From: JANMDS01 sp031430575
GTDB lineage: Bacteria; Pseudomonadota; Gammaproteobacteria; Burkholderiales; Casimicrobiaceae
Length of the DNA stretch: 64,000 bases
Assembly: GCA_031430575.1 (NCBI GenBank)
Contig: JANPBT010000073.1
Span: 17,268 to 81,267 of the forward strand
Reading direction: 5' to 3'
Part shown: piece after piece, positions 1 to 10,800 of the stretch
Layout: every line of letters starts with the position of its first letter
Numbering within the stretch: the stretch's first letter is position 1
Program-made: the position numbers and the translations under genes
The notes under the pieces: model-generated
What the model saw: the letters and a program-made list of their open reading frames with translations, nothing else
Databases searched by the model: none
Told to the model about the DNA's origin: nothing

Positions 1-1
1 A

Positions 2-418
2 CCGCAAGTCACGCATGTTGATGGGCAATTGGTTGTGCCGCATGTAAAAGTCGTTATGGCCAAAACTGCGATGAAAAAAGCGGTTGCGGGCGCAAGTGTG
101 CGCGCTTACCTCAACCCGGAAACGGGTAGCATTGGTGGCGAGCCTACGGCAGCAGAAGCGCAGGCGCTCAACCCCGAAAGTAAGCTTAAGGGCGAGCGTG
201 CGAAATCGAGCGTTGGGTCAAATGTAATGATTTCTGCAGATGGTCGTTTTACGGGTGTGAACTTATCGGCGCTCTCCGATGATGCCGATGTAATGCCCTA
301 TAGCGTCGTGCGCCGTGAAGCTAACGGTTCATTGCGTCAAATGTGCGTGCAGGGCAAGGCCCAAGCCGATAAGTTTTTACGCTTACACGAAGTAGCAGGA
401 GTCTCCAATGTTCGCTAA
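2..418 (+). CDS. C-terminal part of an unknown protein (cut by window edge)
   Basis: The reading frame is open from the window edge to a TAA at 416-418, so the start is missing. The visible 138 residues or so show no family I recognise. They contain no cysteine apart from one near the C-terminus, and the text is polar and Ala/Ser/Gly rich, compatible with an exported protein. The end overlaps the start of the downstream metalloprotease gene by 11 bases, so the two are probably co-transcribed and may act together. Function unknown. Confidence 0.6.
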   Translation, partial: PQVTHVDGQLVVPHVKVVMAKTAMKKAVAGASVRAYLNPETGSIGGEPTAAEAQALNPESKLKGERAKSSVGSNVMISADGRFTGVNLSALSDDADVMPYSVVRREANGSLRQMCVQGKAQADKFLRLHEVAGVSNVR

Positions 419-1850
419 ATCACTCATTCGCAGCGCAGTTGCGCTCTGCGCCTTGGCCGCGAGCGCCGCCTTTGGCGCAGCTAACATTACCATCGTAAAT
501 GGCAACGCTCCCGGCATTGGTTTTAACGACCCCACGCCCGCGGTTCCCGTTGGTGGCAACATGGGCACCACGATCGGCCAGCAACGGCTCAACGCGTTTG
601 TTTATGCCGCAAACGTTTGGGGCGCAAACTTAGATAGCACGGTCGAGATTCAAGTGCTCGCGACCTTCGAGCCGCTAACCTGCACCGCAACATCGGCAGT
701 GCTTGGCTCTGCCGGCCCGTTTAATATCTGGAGCTTCAATGTCGCCTTTCCAGGCGCGGTGACCGGGCGCTGGTATCACGCTTCGTTGGCTAATAAGTTA
801 GTCGATGCCGATGTCGATACGATTGTTTTCGGGGAGAACGAGCCTGAAATTATTGCCCGCTTCAACAGCAATCTGGGTAGCGCAACGTGCTTGGCTGGCA
901 GCGGCTGGTATTTAGGCTACGATGGCAACGAAGGGCCTGCGATCGATCTAGTTGCGGTGCTCATGCATGAATTTGGCCATGGCTTAGGCTTTTCAACGGT
1001 GACCAGTTCCGCTACGGGCGCGCTAGTGAGTGGCATTCCATCGCGCTACGATGATTTCCTTTTTGATACCCAGCAAAATCTCGCTTGGGCAGGCATGACC
1101 AACGCCCAGCGCGTCACCGCTGCGATCACGCCGCGTAAAGTGGTGTGGACCGGCGCGAATGCAATTGCTGGCGTGCCAACAACATTGAGTCTCGGTTACC
1201 CTGAGCTCGCCGTCAGTGGTGTGCAAGCGGGCGCGATTGCGGGCGCGTATGAAGTTGGTGCTGCGTCGTTTGGCCCGGTATTAAGTGCGCCGGGCGTTAC
1301 GGCAGAGATCATGCCGGTAGTAGACCAAGCGGCTGGAACCGGGTTGGCATGTACCCCTTTGAGCGCGCTTAACAGGCTCGCGGTGCGCGGTAAGATTGCG
1401 CTCGTTGATCGCGGCACATGCGGCTTCAGCGTAAAGGTTAAAAACGCGCAAGATGCAGGTGCGATTGGCGTTCTCGTTGCGGACAACGCAGCAGGCGGCC
1501 CCCCAGTCGGGCTCGGCGGTGCCGATCCTACGGTAACGATTCCATCCGTACGCATTACGCTTGAAGACGGTAATCGATTGAAAACTGCACTGACTACCCG
1601 CTCGCGTACGAGCTCGGGCGTCGTCGGTACGCTCGGTGTAAACGCATCGCGTCGCGCAGGCGCTGATGGCTTAGGTCGTCCGCTGATATTCACACCAAAT
1701 CCGCGGCAACCGGGCTCGTCGGTTTCGCACTGGGATACCAGCGCGTCACGTAATTTGTTGATGGAGCCATCAATCAACGCTGATTTAACGCAAAGCGTGA
1801 AGCCGCCGGAAGATTTAACCTTGCCTGCGTTTAAAGACTTGGGCTGGTAA
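408..1850 (+). CDS. Secreted zinc metalloprotease with PA domain
   Basis: 480 residues. An N-terminal signal peptide (about residues 1-24, ending AAFGAA) points to export. The motif HEFGHGLGF at residues 187-195 is the HExxHxxxxF type zinc site of gluzincin/metzincin-like peptidases: H187 and H191 bind zinc and E188 is the likely base. A protease-associated (PA) domain follows at about residues 320-385 (GKIALVDRGTCGFSVK and AQDAGAIGVLVADN). The ATG at 408 is preceded by an AGGAG ribosome site and overlaps the upstream gene by 11 bases. A rho-independent terminator follows. The substrate cannot be told. The metal-site reading is secure; the family name within clan MA is not. Confidence 0.85.
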   Translation: MFAKSLIRSAVALCALAASAAFGAANITIVNGNAPGIGFNDPTPAVPVGGNMGTTIGQQRLNAFVYAANVWGANLDSTVEIQVLATFEPLTCTATSAVLGSAGPFNIWSFNVAFPGAVTGRWYHASLANKLVDADVDTIVFGENEPEIIARFNSNLGSATCLAGSGWYLGYDGNEGPAIDLVAVLMHEFGHGLGFSTVTSSATGALVSGIPSRYDDFLFDTQQNLAWAGMTNAQRVTAAITPRKVVWTGANAIAGVPTTLSLGYPELAVSGVQAGAIAGAYEVGAASFGPVLSAPGVTAEIMPVVDQAAGTGLACTPLSALNRLAVRGKIALVDRGTCGFSVKVKNAQDAGAIGVLVADNAAGGPPVGLGGADPTVTIPSVRITLEDGNRLKTALTTRSRTSSGVVGTLGVNASRRAGADGLGRPLIFTPNPRQPGSSVSHWDTSASRNLLMEPSINADLTQSVKPPEDLTLPAFKDLGW

Positions 1851-1869
1851 GCAGCGCATTTCGATTAAC

Positions 1870-1897
1870 AAAAAAGCGGCCTAATGCCGCTTTTTTG
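1870..1897 (+). terminator. Rho-independent terminator after the metalloprotease gene
   Basis: An inverted repeat AAAAAAGCGGC / GCCGCTTTTTT with a 5-base loop (CTAAT) lies 20 bases past the stop. Because both sides carry A/T runs it can also serve the convergent coaBC gene. Confidence 0.9.
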
Positions 1898-1922
1898 TTG
1901 TTTCCAGGCTCCGTTATCGGGC

Positions 1923-3107
1923 TTACTTTTTAAGTAGAAGCCGCCCGATATGCGCCACGATTTGCCGCGCTACTAACAATTTCTGCGCCGCAGGTATTGG
2001 GTGTGATCCCGCATCGTCGATGAGCGTGACTGCATTTTCATTCGCACCAAGTGCATCTTGCGCGCGATTAGCCACAATGAGTGGAATGCCTTTGCGTATG
2101 CGCTTCTCGCGCGCGTAGGCTTCTACGTTTTCGCTTTCCGCAGCGAAGCCCACGCAAAATACCTGCAGCGCAGATTGAGCCACTGTTGCCAAAATATCGA
2201 CCGTCGGCTCGAGGCTTATCGTCAGTGCGGCATCGGTTTTTTTTATTTTCTGCGCCGCAGGTATCACCGGCGTGTAATCGGCCACCGCAGCGACACCAAT
2301 GAAAATATTCGCCGACGAAATATGGGATTGCACCGCGCTTAACATTTGCGCCGCAGACCTCACATCAACGCGGGTAACGCCCCAGGGCGTTGCCAGCGCG
2401 CACGGTCCGGCAATCATCGTTACGGTTGCGCCCGCGTCGGCGCAAGCCTGCGCTAAGGCAAAGCCCATTTTCCCTGACGATAAATTGGTGATCACGCGCA
2501 CCGGGTCAATGGCTTCTTGCGTCGGGCCCGCAGTTAAGACGACGTGCTTTCCAGCGAGTGTTTTTGGCTGTGCCCACGATTCAAGTGCTGCAAAAATTTG
2601 CGCAGGCTCGAGCATGCGCCCATCGCCGATTTCGCCACACGCTTGATCGCCATGCCCTGGGCCAAAAATCGTCACGCCATCGCCTTTGAGCGTGGCAATA
2701 TTGCGTTGCGTTGCGGGGTTTTCCCACATTTGCTTATTCATCGCGGGCGCAACGATGAGCGGCACGTCGCGCGCGAGCACGAGCGTTGCCAATAAATCAT
2801 CGGCCACGCCATGGGCAATTTTTGCCAGGCAATCGGCGCTGGCGGGCGCGATCAAAATGGCGTCAGCCCATCGCGGCAAGTCGATGTGTGGCATACCTGC
2901 GGCGCAGTTTTTGTCCCATTGATCCGTCAATACTGGCTTTCCGCTGAGTGCCTGAAACGTGGCTGTGCCCACGAAATGAGTTGCAGCTTCGGTCATCACG
3001 ATTTTGACATCGCGCCCAGATTTCGTGAGCAAGCGCGTGAGTTCGGCAGATTTATAGGCGGCGATGCCGCCGGTGATGCAGAGCAAGATTTTTTGCGTCG
3101 GTTTCAT
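1923..3107 (-). CDS. coaBC: Bifunctional phosphopantothenoylcysteine decarboxylase / phosphopantothenate-cysteine ligase
   Basis: 394 residues. CoaB joins cysteine to 4'-phosphopantothenate and CoaC decarboxylates the product, two steps of coenzyme A synthesis. The start MKPTQKILLCITGGIAAYK with the GGIAAYK flavin-binding opening is the classic CoaC N-terminus, so I use the ATG at 3107 rather than an upstream in-frame start. The CoaC part includes PAMNKQMWENPATQRN; the CoaB part (from about residue 185) includes VLTAGPTQEAIDPVRVITN and SSGKMGFALA. Two exact DR18 copies and one variant encode IPAAQK, IPAAQK and the SALQV segment in the CoaB half, and a further exact copy encodes NCAAGM in the CoaC half. 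It is divergent from radC. Confidence 0.96.
   Translation of the reverse strand: MKPTQKILLCITGGIAAYKSAELTRLLTKSGRDVKIVMTEAATHFVGTATFQALSGKPVLTDQWDKNCAAGMPHIDLPRWADAILIAPASADCLAKIAHGVADDLLATLVLARDVPLIVAPAMNKQMWENPATQRNIATLKGDGVTIFGPGHGDQACGEIGDGRMLEPAQIFAALESWAQPKTLAGKHVVLTAGPTQEAIDPVRVITNLSSGKMGFALAQACADAGATVTMIAGPCALATPWGVTRVDVRSAAQMLSAVQSHISSANIFIGVAAVADYTPVIPAAQKIKKTDAALTISLEPTVDILATVAQSALQVFCVGFAAESENVEAYAREKRIRKGIPLIVANRAQDALGANENAVTLIDDAGSHPIPAAQKLLVARQIVAHIGRLLLKK
1982..1997 (+). repeat. DR18 copy in coaBC
   Basis: Exact core; encodes IPAAQK on the gene strand. Confidence 0.95.
2159..2174 (-). repeat. DR18 variant in coaBC
   Basis: One mismatch (CTGCAGCGCAG); encodes SALQVF. Confidence 0.8.
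2249..2264 (+). repeat. DR18 copy in coaBC
   Basis: Exact core; encodes VIPAAQKI. Confidence 0.95.
2893..2908 (-). repeat. DR18 copy in coaBC
   Basis: Exact core; encodes NCAAGM. Confidence 0.95.
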
Positions 3108-3190
3108 ATCGAGAAAGTGTAGTGGAACTTCGCGTTTTTTATTGGCGATACGCTTCAACTTCGCCCCAAAATCGCCTGAAATACGACAAA

Positions 3191-3206
3191 TCTGCGCCGC
3201 AAGTAT
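3191..3206 (+). repeat. DR18 variant between coaBC and radC
   Basis: One mismatch in the tail (CGCAAGTAT), in the shared upstream region. Confidence 0.8.
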
Positions 3207-3260
3207 CTCACTCGCGGCAGCGATGGCAAGCGCGACGCAAGCGTGGGGCAAAATCCAGCG

Positions 3261-3938
3261 ATGAGTATCAAAGACTGGCCCGAAGATGATCGCCCCCGTG
3301 AAAAACTGCTTGCGCGCGGCGCGCCCGCGCTTTCTGATGCCGAGCTGCTTGCGATTTTCTTGCGCGTAGGCGTTACCGGGAAATCTGCTGTTGCGCTCGC
3401 GCGCGAAGCCTTGCAGCGCTTCGGCTCGCTCACCGGGCTCACGCAGGCAAGCTTGGCGGAATTTTCAACGATTAAAGGGTTTGGCGAAGCGAAATACGTG
3501 CAATTGCAAGCGGCTGTGGAGCTTTCGCGGCGGGCGCTGGGCGAGACGCTGGCGCAATCGCCCAGCTTAGACTCGCCGCAAGCGATGAAAGATTTTTTGC
3601 GCTTAAGTCTGCGCGATGAACGGGCGGAAGTTTTTGCCGTGGTTTTTCTAGACTCAAAATTACGCAAAATTGCATTCGAAATTTTGTTTCGCGGCACGCT
3701 GACGCACGCAAGCGTCTACCCGCGCGAAATCGTCAAGGCTGCGCTTACGCACGGCGCGGCGGCGGTGGTGCTCGCGCACAATCACCCGTCTGGCGATGCT
3801 TCGCCTAGCAGTGCCGACGTGCACTTGACCAAAGCGCTCTCAGCAGCGTTGGCCTTGATCGACGTGACCGTGCAAGATCATATTGTGGTCGGGCGCGACG
3901 AAGTGAGGAGTCTGCGGGAATTAGGTTTGCTCTCCTAA
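3261..3938 (+). CDS. radC: RadC-like JAMM domain protein
   Basis: 225 residues. The family is named RadC/YicR; its role in DNA repair is doubtful and the true activity is not settled. The N-terminus MSIKDWPEDDRPREKLL and an HhH-like region lead to the JAB1/MPN-type C-terminal domain with HNHPSGD followed by PSSAD, the metal-binding JAMM motif. The start is set at the ATG at 3261 because MSIKDWP is the usual N-terminus; an in-frame start 18 bases upstream adds nothing conserved. The gene is divergent from coaBC, a common neighbour in Proteobacteria, and upstream of rpmB-rpmG, also a common order. Confidence 0.93.
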   Translation: MSIKDWPEDDRPREKLLARGAPALSDAELLAIFLRVGVTGKSAVALAREALQRFGSLTGLTQASLAEFSTIKGFGEAKYVQLQAAVELSRRALGETLAQSPSLDSPQAMKDFLRLSLRDERAEVFAVVFLDSKLRKIAFEILFRGTLTHASVYPREIVKAALTHGAAAVVLAHNHPSGDASPSSADVHLTKALSAALALIDVTVQDHIVVGRDEVRSLRELGLLS

Positions 3939-3979
3939 AGCAGCGCAAAAATCGCAAAAATGGGCTGAAAACGCTCAAA

Positions 3980-3995
3980 TCTGCGCCGCAGGTAT
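3980..3995 (+). repeat. DR18 copy between radC and rpmB
   Basis: Exact core with flanking AA, 41 bases after the radC stop. Confidence 0.95.
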
Positions 3996-4015
3996 CCCGT
4001 ATTTCATCCACCCAC

Positions 4016-4044
4016 TTGCGCTAAGTGCCTGAATTTGCTAGACT
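4016..4044 (+). promoter_or_regulatory. Possible sigma-70 promoter for rpmB-rpmG
   Basis: TTGCGC at 4016-4021 and TAGACT at 4039-4044 are 17 bases apart, upstream of rpmB. The -10 box is a fair match and the -35 is moderate. Based on spacing and similarity only. Confidence 0.4.
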
Positions 4045-4111
4045 AGCTGGCTAAGTTACCGGCGGTCGTTACGCCGGACATCCAACAACATACTCATTTT
4101 GAGGTGGTTTT

Positions 4112-4345
4112 ATGGCAAAGGTTTGCGTCGTTACAGGCAAAAAACCAATGGCGGGGAATAACGTTTCCCACGCTAACAACAGAACGCGTCGTCGGTTTAT
4201 GCCGAATTTGCAATCGCGTCGTTTTTGGGTCGAAGCAGAAAATCGTTGGGTGCGCTTGCGCGTCACTGCGTCTGCGATTCGATTGATTGATAAATTAGGC
4301 ATCGACGTTGTGCTCGCAGATTTGCGCGCCCGCGGCGTGGTCTAA
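4112..4345 (+). CDS. rpmB: 50S ribosomal protein L28
   Basis: 77 residues, the normal length. MAKVCVVTGKKPMAGNNVSH followed by NNRTRRRF is typical of proteobacterial L28. A GAGG ribosome site precedes the ATG. It forms an operon with rpmG, 19 bases downstream, ended by a strong terminator. It has a single cysteine (residue 5) and so is not the zinc-binding form. Confidence 0.97.
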   Translation: MAKVCVVTGKKPMAGNNVSHANNRTRRRFMPNLQSRRFWVEAENRWVRLRVTASAIRLIDKLGIDVVLADLRARGVV

Positions 4346-4364
4346 GGCTTAAAAGGAAACTATC

Positions 4365-4532
4365 ATGGCCAAAAGCGCACGCGAAAAAATCAAGCTCGAG
4401 TCCACAGCGGGCACGGGGCATTTCTACACCACGTCGAAGAACAAACGCAACATGCCGGAAAAATTCGTGATCAAGAAATATGATCCAGTTGCCCGCAAGC
4501 ATGTTGATTACAAGGAGATGAAGCTGAAGTAA
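4365..4532 (+). CDS. rpmG: 50S ribosomal protein L33 (zinc-free form)
   Basis: 55 residues, MAKSAREKIKLESTAGTGHF to DYKEMKLK, the standard size and sequence pattern of bacterial L33. It contains no cysteine, so it is the C-minus form that does not bind zinc. An AAGGAAAC ribosome site lies just upstream. It is co-transcribed with rpmB. Confidence 0.97.
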   Translation: MAKSAREKIKLESTAGTGHFYTTSKNKRNMPEKFVIKKYDPVARKHVDYKEMKLK

Positions 4533-4549
4533 TCACTTCAGCTTGCCAT

Positions 4550-4580
4550 AAAAAAACCCGCCAATGAGCGGGTTTTTTTA
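4550..4580 (+). terminator. Rho-independent terminator of rpmB-rpmG
   Basis: AAAAAAACCCGC, loop CAATGA, GCGGGTTTTTTTA: a GC stem followed by a T run, 18 bases past the rpmG stop. Confidence 0.93.
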
Positions 4581-4670
4581 TGGATTTTTGAAAAAGACAT
4601 GCCCGCGAACCGCTAAAAAGCACTGACTTTCAACGTTTTTTACACCCAAAAAAAGCTCATTTCAGCTAAA

Positions 4671-4686
4671 TCTGCGCCGCAGGTAC
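4671..4686 (+). repeat. DR18 copy after rpmG
   Basis: Exact core, last base C instead of T. Confidence 0.95.
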
Positions 4687-4842
4687 TTTGGGTGCGAAAT
4701 AAGCACGAAATTGATTACACGGCATAGTGAAATAAATGAGGTGATTTCGTGCGCAACTACGCATAACCAAATGGAACACCACAAACGGAGAATTGTGGTG
4801 CTGACTAACGCTCAAAAATGAGAAGATTGAGGGAGTTGATTC

Positions 4843-7800
4843 ATGAATTCTGCAAAAACTAGTTTTTATTTCTGCTTCTGCAAAAAGAGCGTTTCTCGAT
4901 TCATTTATCAGGTTAGCCTGAGTTTGACGCTCGCCGTTTTATGGCTTGGCGTAACTACGGCGGTGCTTGCGGCTGAGCAAAGATTTACGGTGTATGTCGA
5001 TACCGATTCCAGCGCCGCAACGGGCTGCAGTGTCGCCACGGTTTCTGGCGCGCGGGCTGGTGTTGAAGCGGCGTTCACTGCGGTCGTCGATACCAGCAGC
5101 ACTCCGTTTCGCACGTTGCGTCTGGAGCGGCAAAACTGCGCCGCAGGTATTTTGTCGACCCCTAGCGTTTACGACGCGACTGAGATTGCCACCGAGAGCG
5201 CGGGTACGTTTACGGGCGTTAGCTTGTGGATTCCGCAATCGGTGTTCACCGCGCCCACCGCGCAAGCGTTTGTTGCCTCGGTCAATAGCACGGGAGACCG
5301 CGACGTTACCGCAAATTTTCTGCTGACTGCGCGCGATCTACCTGCGGCGCAGATTGTGCCTGTCCCGCTCTCGCCGTGGCTTGCGCTGCTGGTCGCCCTA
5401 GCGGTCGCGAGCGTTGGGTTGCGCGCGCGCCGCGCGGGGCACTGGCTGAGCGTTCTCGGTGCGGTGATACTCGTAGGCTCCACTGCCACCGCGATTGCGA
5501 TTGTCGTTAATGGGGCAAATATCAGTTGGACTGGGCGCGCTGCCGTGCTTGCTGATGCCGTTGATGCGAGTCCAAATGCCGATGTCGGCGCAATTTACGC
5601 ACAGCATGATGCGAGTGCGGTCTACGTGCGAATCGATGCCGATTTGCGCAAAGATGCGGGCGCATCGACCAATACCGCGCCAACGATTTCTGGCTTGACT
5701 GCGACCGCAACGCTCGCCACACCGACTACGCCGCTAGCGCTGGTCGCGACAGTTACTGATGATGGTTTGCCCAACCCGCCAGCAGCGCTAGCGTTGGGGT
5801 GGACAACTGTTTCCGGTCCCGGCACAGTCACGTTTGCGCGTACCAACGCCGCCTCGACTTCGGCGACGTTCAGTACCGCTGGGCTCTATCTTATTCGCCT
5901 CACTGCTAACGATAGTGCGCTGTCGTCAAGCAGGGATATTTCAGTGACCGTCAACGCAATCTCTGCCGGAAATACCGCGCCAGTGATCAGCAATCTGCCT
6001 GCAACGGCTACCGTAAATTTACCGACCAATTCACTCGCACTTACGCCAACCGTGACTGACGACGGCTTGCCAGCGCCAGCGTCTCTTGCTTACGCGTGGA
6101 CGCAAATCTCAGGCCCGCTGGCGGGTGCAGGAGGCGCGTTCCCCGTTTCGTTTAGCGCGAACAATACGAAAAATACCACCGTGAGTTTCGATTTCGCGGG
6201 TGTGGGCAATTATGTATTGCGGCTTACTGCGAGTGATGGTGCGTTATCGGGCAGCGCTGACATCACGGTGACGGTTATTGATGTTGCCGCTGGCGTGCCG
6301 GCTTTCGGCGCACTCGCGGATCGTTCCGTGAAAGTGGGCGAAACGCTTTCGTTCGTGCTCTCTGCGAACGATCCGAACTACAAACAAGCGCTTGCCTACG
6401 GCTTAGTCTCGTCCCCTGCAGGGGCGTCGCTTGCGGGGGCAGGCAACGCGCGCTTTAGCTTCACGCCCACGAAGTCGCAAGTGGGCAATCATACCGTAAA
6501 TGTCAATGTTGCAGACAATTCCGAGCCTACTGCGCTTACCGCGCAGAAAAGTTTTAACATCACGGTGGTGGATGCAAATTTGCCTCCAAAATTTACGGCT
6601 GCAAGTAAGATGGACGGCGCAGTACCTAGCGGAGGCACGTTTACTCGCTCCCTTGCCGCGACCGATCCCGACTCCGCTGATACCCTCACCTATAGCCTCG
6701 TAAACGGCCCTACAGGGATGACGGTTTCTGCAGCAGGAAGCCTAAGCTGGGCGAGCGGCGTAATCACCACAACACAATCGGCGATCGTGAAAGTAGCCGA
6801 TAGCGCGGGCAACGCCGATTTCGCGCGCTTTAGCGTCGCCATCCAAGCTAGTGCCGCGCCGGTCGCAGCAAATGACCTCTACTCCGTTCAGATTGGCAAC
6901 TCCCTCAATGTACCTGCGGCGCAGGGTGTGCTCGCCAACGATGTTGATCCCGCAGGGCTGCCACTCACAGCAACCATGCAAACCAACCCCAGCAAAGGGT
7001 CAGTCAGTGCATTTAACACCGACGGCAGCTTTTCATACCTTGCCCCCGCGTTGCCAGCGCCGAACACATTCAATCCAATGTTGGTCAAGCAGCACCAAAT
7101 TTTGGATAATTCCACCAACCATAGCTGGCAATTGGTCGACCTCAACGCCGATGGCCACACGGATATTGTGTTTAACCATCTTTGCTTTGCTGTACGCGGC
7201 TGCATCACCGCGTTCGACATTAAAAATAACGTGCAATTGTGGACAACGGACGCAAGTGCTGACGGCTGCACGCTTGCTTGGTCTGGCGCACCCTGGAGCA
7301 TCGCGGTTGGCGATCTTGATGACGACGGCGTGCCAGACGTGGCGATGCTTGGGCATTGCAGCGTACAAAACACCCCCAATGACCGAATTATGGCGTTTAA
7401 CGGTCGCACCGGGGCGATGAAGTGGCGAAGTGCGATCCTACACGATTCGATCGCCGTACCTTTTCAGATCGCGGGGATTGCCAACAACAGTATGCTTTCC
7501 ATTGCGCGGCTTCACAGCGGTGAAAAGCCGAGCGTCCTTTTAGGGCGCGTCGCTGCAGGTGCCACAACAGCAAACATTAACGACGGTACTTATATTGCGC
7601 AGTGCGCCTCCATCGTCGCTACCGTCCCAGACGGCTCTGCCGTATTCCCCGCGCCAGTACCACACTACTACAGTTGCGCAGGTGTGATCGTGCTGGCGGG
7701 CGATACCGGCACCATCACAAAACGGATGATCCAAGATGCGGGAAATTTCGGGACGGAATCCAGCAATCTGTGGCGCGGCAAAAGTGACACCGGCTTTATC

Positions 7801-10800
7801 TTCCCAGCGATGGCGCTTGATTTTGACGGCAGCGGGCAAAACAAAATCATGATGAACGGCGCAGTGTGGAATTTAGATGGCACTAAATTTGGCACTTCAA
7901 AACCGAGCCATACCCATGCGATAGCGGTGGGTAATTTTGACGAGACGCCAGACATCGAAATGGTGCTCATGGAGCAAAAGCCGACCGGATTCTCTGTGGT
8001 TGTTAAAAAAGCCGATGGTCGGGTATTGTGGTCTTTGCCCTTGCCTACGATCAATCTGGGTCATTTGACCGTAGCGGATATTGACGGCGATGGCAAACCT
8101 GAAATCTTGTTTAGCGTGGCGCTTGGCTCTAACGAGGAGATTTGGGCCGTGGACAATCGCGGGCGGGTGCGGTGGATACATAGCTTGCCCTGCCTGGCAA
8201 CAGGATGCCAAGGTTTCACCTTTTTTAGCCGACGTGTGACCGCGTTTGATCTTGACGGCGACGGTGTGGCAGAAGTGCTCTTCCCCTACAACTCGGAGCT
8301 GCGCTTTTTGGATGGCGCTACAGGTGCAGTCAAAGGCGCTGCTCCGATTCTGAGCACAACTTCCTCATATGAAGCCGTTGCCCGCGTTGCAGATGTGGAC
8401 AACGACGGGCATGCCGATGTTGTGTTGGTTTCATCCGGCAACTACAACTGCGTGATCAACCCGGCATGTTTCGCCAACGTGATGGTCTTCAGCAACGCCG
8501 CGAAGCAGTGGCGGCCAACGCGAAAAATTGACAATCAGTTTGCCTACTTTGGCGCGAATGTGAACAACGATGGAACGATTCCGACAGCCGTTCCACTGCC
8601 CAATAACTTCGCTTCCGTATCAGGTAATGTTTTTGGTTCGCAGCCCCAAATGCTTACACCCATAGACCCTCGGTTGCGAGATCAAACGAGCTTTACGTAC
8701 TTGGCCAATAACGGTGCGCTCAGTTCCGCGCCTGCAACGGTAAAGATAACAATTGAGCCGCAAAATCGTCCTCCGAAATTCACCTCTACGCCGCCAACGC
8801 GACACAACGTGACTTTGAACTATCAAGCGCGCGCCGTTGATCCAGATGTTGGCGATACAGTAACCTACGCCATCGAAATACAAGTGAATGCTTCAGGTAT
8901 CCCTTGCGCGATCGCTGCGACAACTGGCATCATCACGTGTGACCGTTTGGACAGTGCTGACGCTTTAATTCTGGTGTCCGCTACCGATTCATTCGGCGCA
9001 AAAGCGCTACAGACTCTGCGGCTTCAGCCAAGTACGACCAATTGCACCGTGCCCAATGTAGCCGGGCAAACCCAAGCCGCCGCCAGCGCCGCGCTCGTGG
9101 CCGCAGGCTGCGGCGTAGGCGAGGTGAGCGAAACGAGCGCCGCCATACCGAGCGGGCAAGTGCTTTCACAATCGCCGATTGCGGCGAGCGTCATCCTGGG
9201 TGGCGAAGCCGTCGCGTTGGTGGTTTCAACGGGGCCAGCACCAGCCCCTATTCCACTGCTTGTCGGGAAGGCTGAGCCTATTGCGCTTGGCGCGCTGGCG
9301 AGTGCTGGATTTGCGTCGCAAGTGTCTAGGCAATTTTCTACCACTGCCCCCTTCGGGCAAGTGATTTCGCAAACTCCGTCAGCGGGTACATTGCTTGCTC
9401 CAGTCGCAACAAATCCGGTCAGCCTCGTGATCTCAGCAGGCACTGGGCTGGAACTTAGTATTGCAGCGCCTTCGCTCAACGGCGGGCGATCGACGACCAT
9501 CATCCCCATCGCAACCGATGTCAACGGCAATCCTGCCGCGGTGCCCGCGCTCACTTATGTGATCGCGCCAAAGCGCTTGCCTTACACGGGAGCGCTTCCG
9601 ACCTTGAGCGGCACAACGCTTGCAACTGCGAGTGATACCCGCGGCTGGTTCATCGTGACCGCGACAGATGCAGCCAACGGTCGCTCCGCAAGCAATGAGT
9701 TCTCGGTGACGTTGCCCGCAACCACAGGTGGTCGCACCAATGGCGAGGTCTACGCGCACTTCATGACCACGCTCTCTGATATGGAGACCATTGCAAGGCA
9801 ACTACTCGTTGCGCGGCAAGCCAACGATGTGCCACAGATGACCACGCTGCTCGCGCAATACGTAAACCGTTGGCGCACCGTTGATGTAGCCCGACTCAAG
9901 CTCGCCGTACCGATGGTAGTGGCCAATGGCTTTGTTCCCGAAGAGTCAGCTTTGGTCGCTGCCGGTCTATCGCCCACTCCAGAAGATCTGCTCTTGCAAC
10001 AAGTGCTGCGCGATGCGAGCGCCGATCTTCAGGCATGGACAGCGGCGCTAAAAGCGGGCACGCAATTGCCGCAACTGAAGGCGCACTCTGATCAATTTGC
10101 GTTGCGCGCTGCGCGCAGCACAGGGTTAGGAGGTTCGCTTTACGGTGCAGTGATGAATAACCCTGAATCAATACAGTTGCTCAGTCACGATATTCCGGAG
10201 TATTACGAGGCGTTTACCAATGAGTTGGGAGTAGTCGTTGGTTTACCTCGCCGAGTTTCGAAGCATGCAAACTTTAATCGTGTAGCACCCGAGCGGGCCA
10301 AACAAACATTGGCTGAGCTGCTGGTGACGCAAGCCGTGGATGCGATCAAGGACGAAATCGTCAGCCGCGTGAACGAGACGTATAAAAACATTAAACAGTT
10401 TGCTGTCGAGCAGCGCAACTTGGCAATTTATAACGCGGGAATTGTGGCGGCAAGCATTTACTTGAAGCAATATCTTTACATGACCGACGTCACGGAATTG
10501 GTCTCTGGAGCTTCGCTTTCTTTCCGCGTATTTAATAGTCCATTCTCGTTTATCGAGGTAGAGTCGGCTACGCGTCGCCATCATTTGTACTCAACACTCG
10601 TGATCGGCCCAACCTTACTCACCGACCTCAATACCGGGCTTACCGATTTGGTTGAGAAATTCAAATCTGCGTTTAGTTACGCTCGTGATGCTGCGACCAA
10701 CCCTACGCGGGTCAAGTCAACAGACGATTTGTTTGCGATTCACGATGAATTTAAGGATCTTGTCGACGGTCTCATCACGTCGGGCACGGACACGTACAAA

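Larger units (their letters stand above)
4533..4842. other. Intergenic region between rpmG and the giant surface protein gene
   Basis: The region holds the rpmG terminator (4550-4580) and one DR18 copy (4671-4686). The remaining 150 bases before the next start are A/T-rich and probably hold a promoter, but I cannot pick one with confidence. No gene is seen. Confidence 0.7.

Noticed and set aside
1196..1777. Long open frame antisense to the metalloprotease gene
   Set aside because: It is the shadow of a clear coding gene, has no recognisable domain and no ribosome site.
9036..9440. PASTA units as evidence for a penicillin-binding protein or kinase
   Set aside because: They sit in a surface protein with no transpeptidase or kinase domain.
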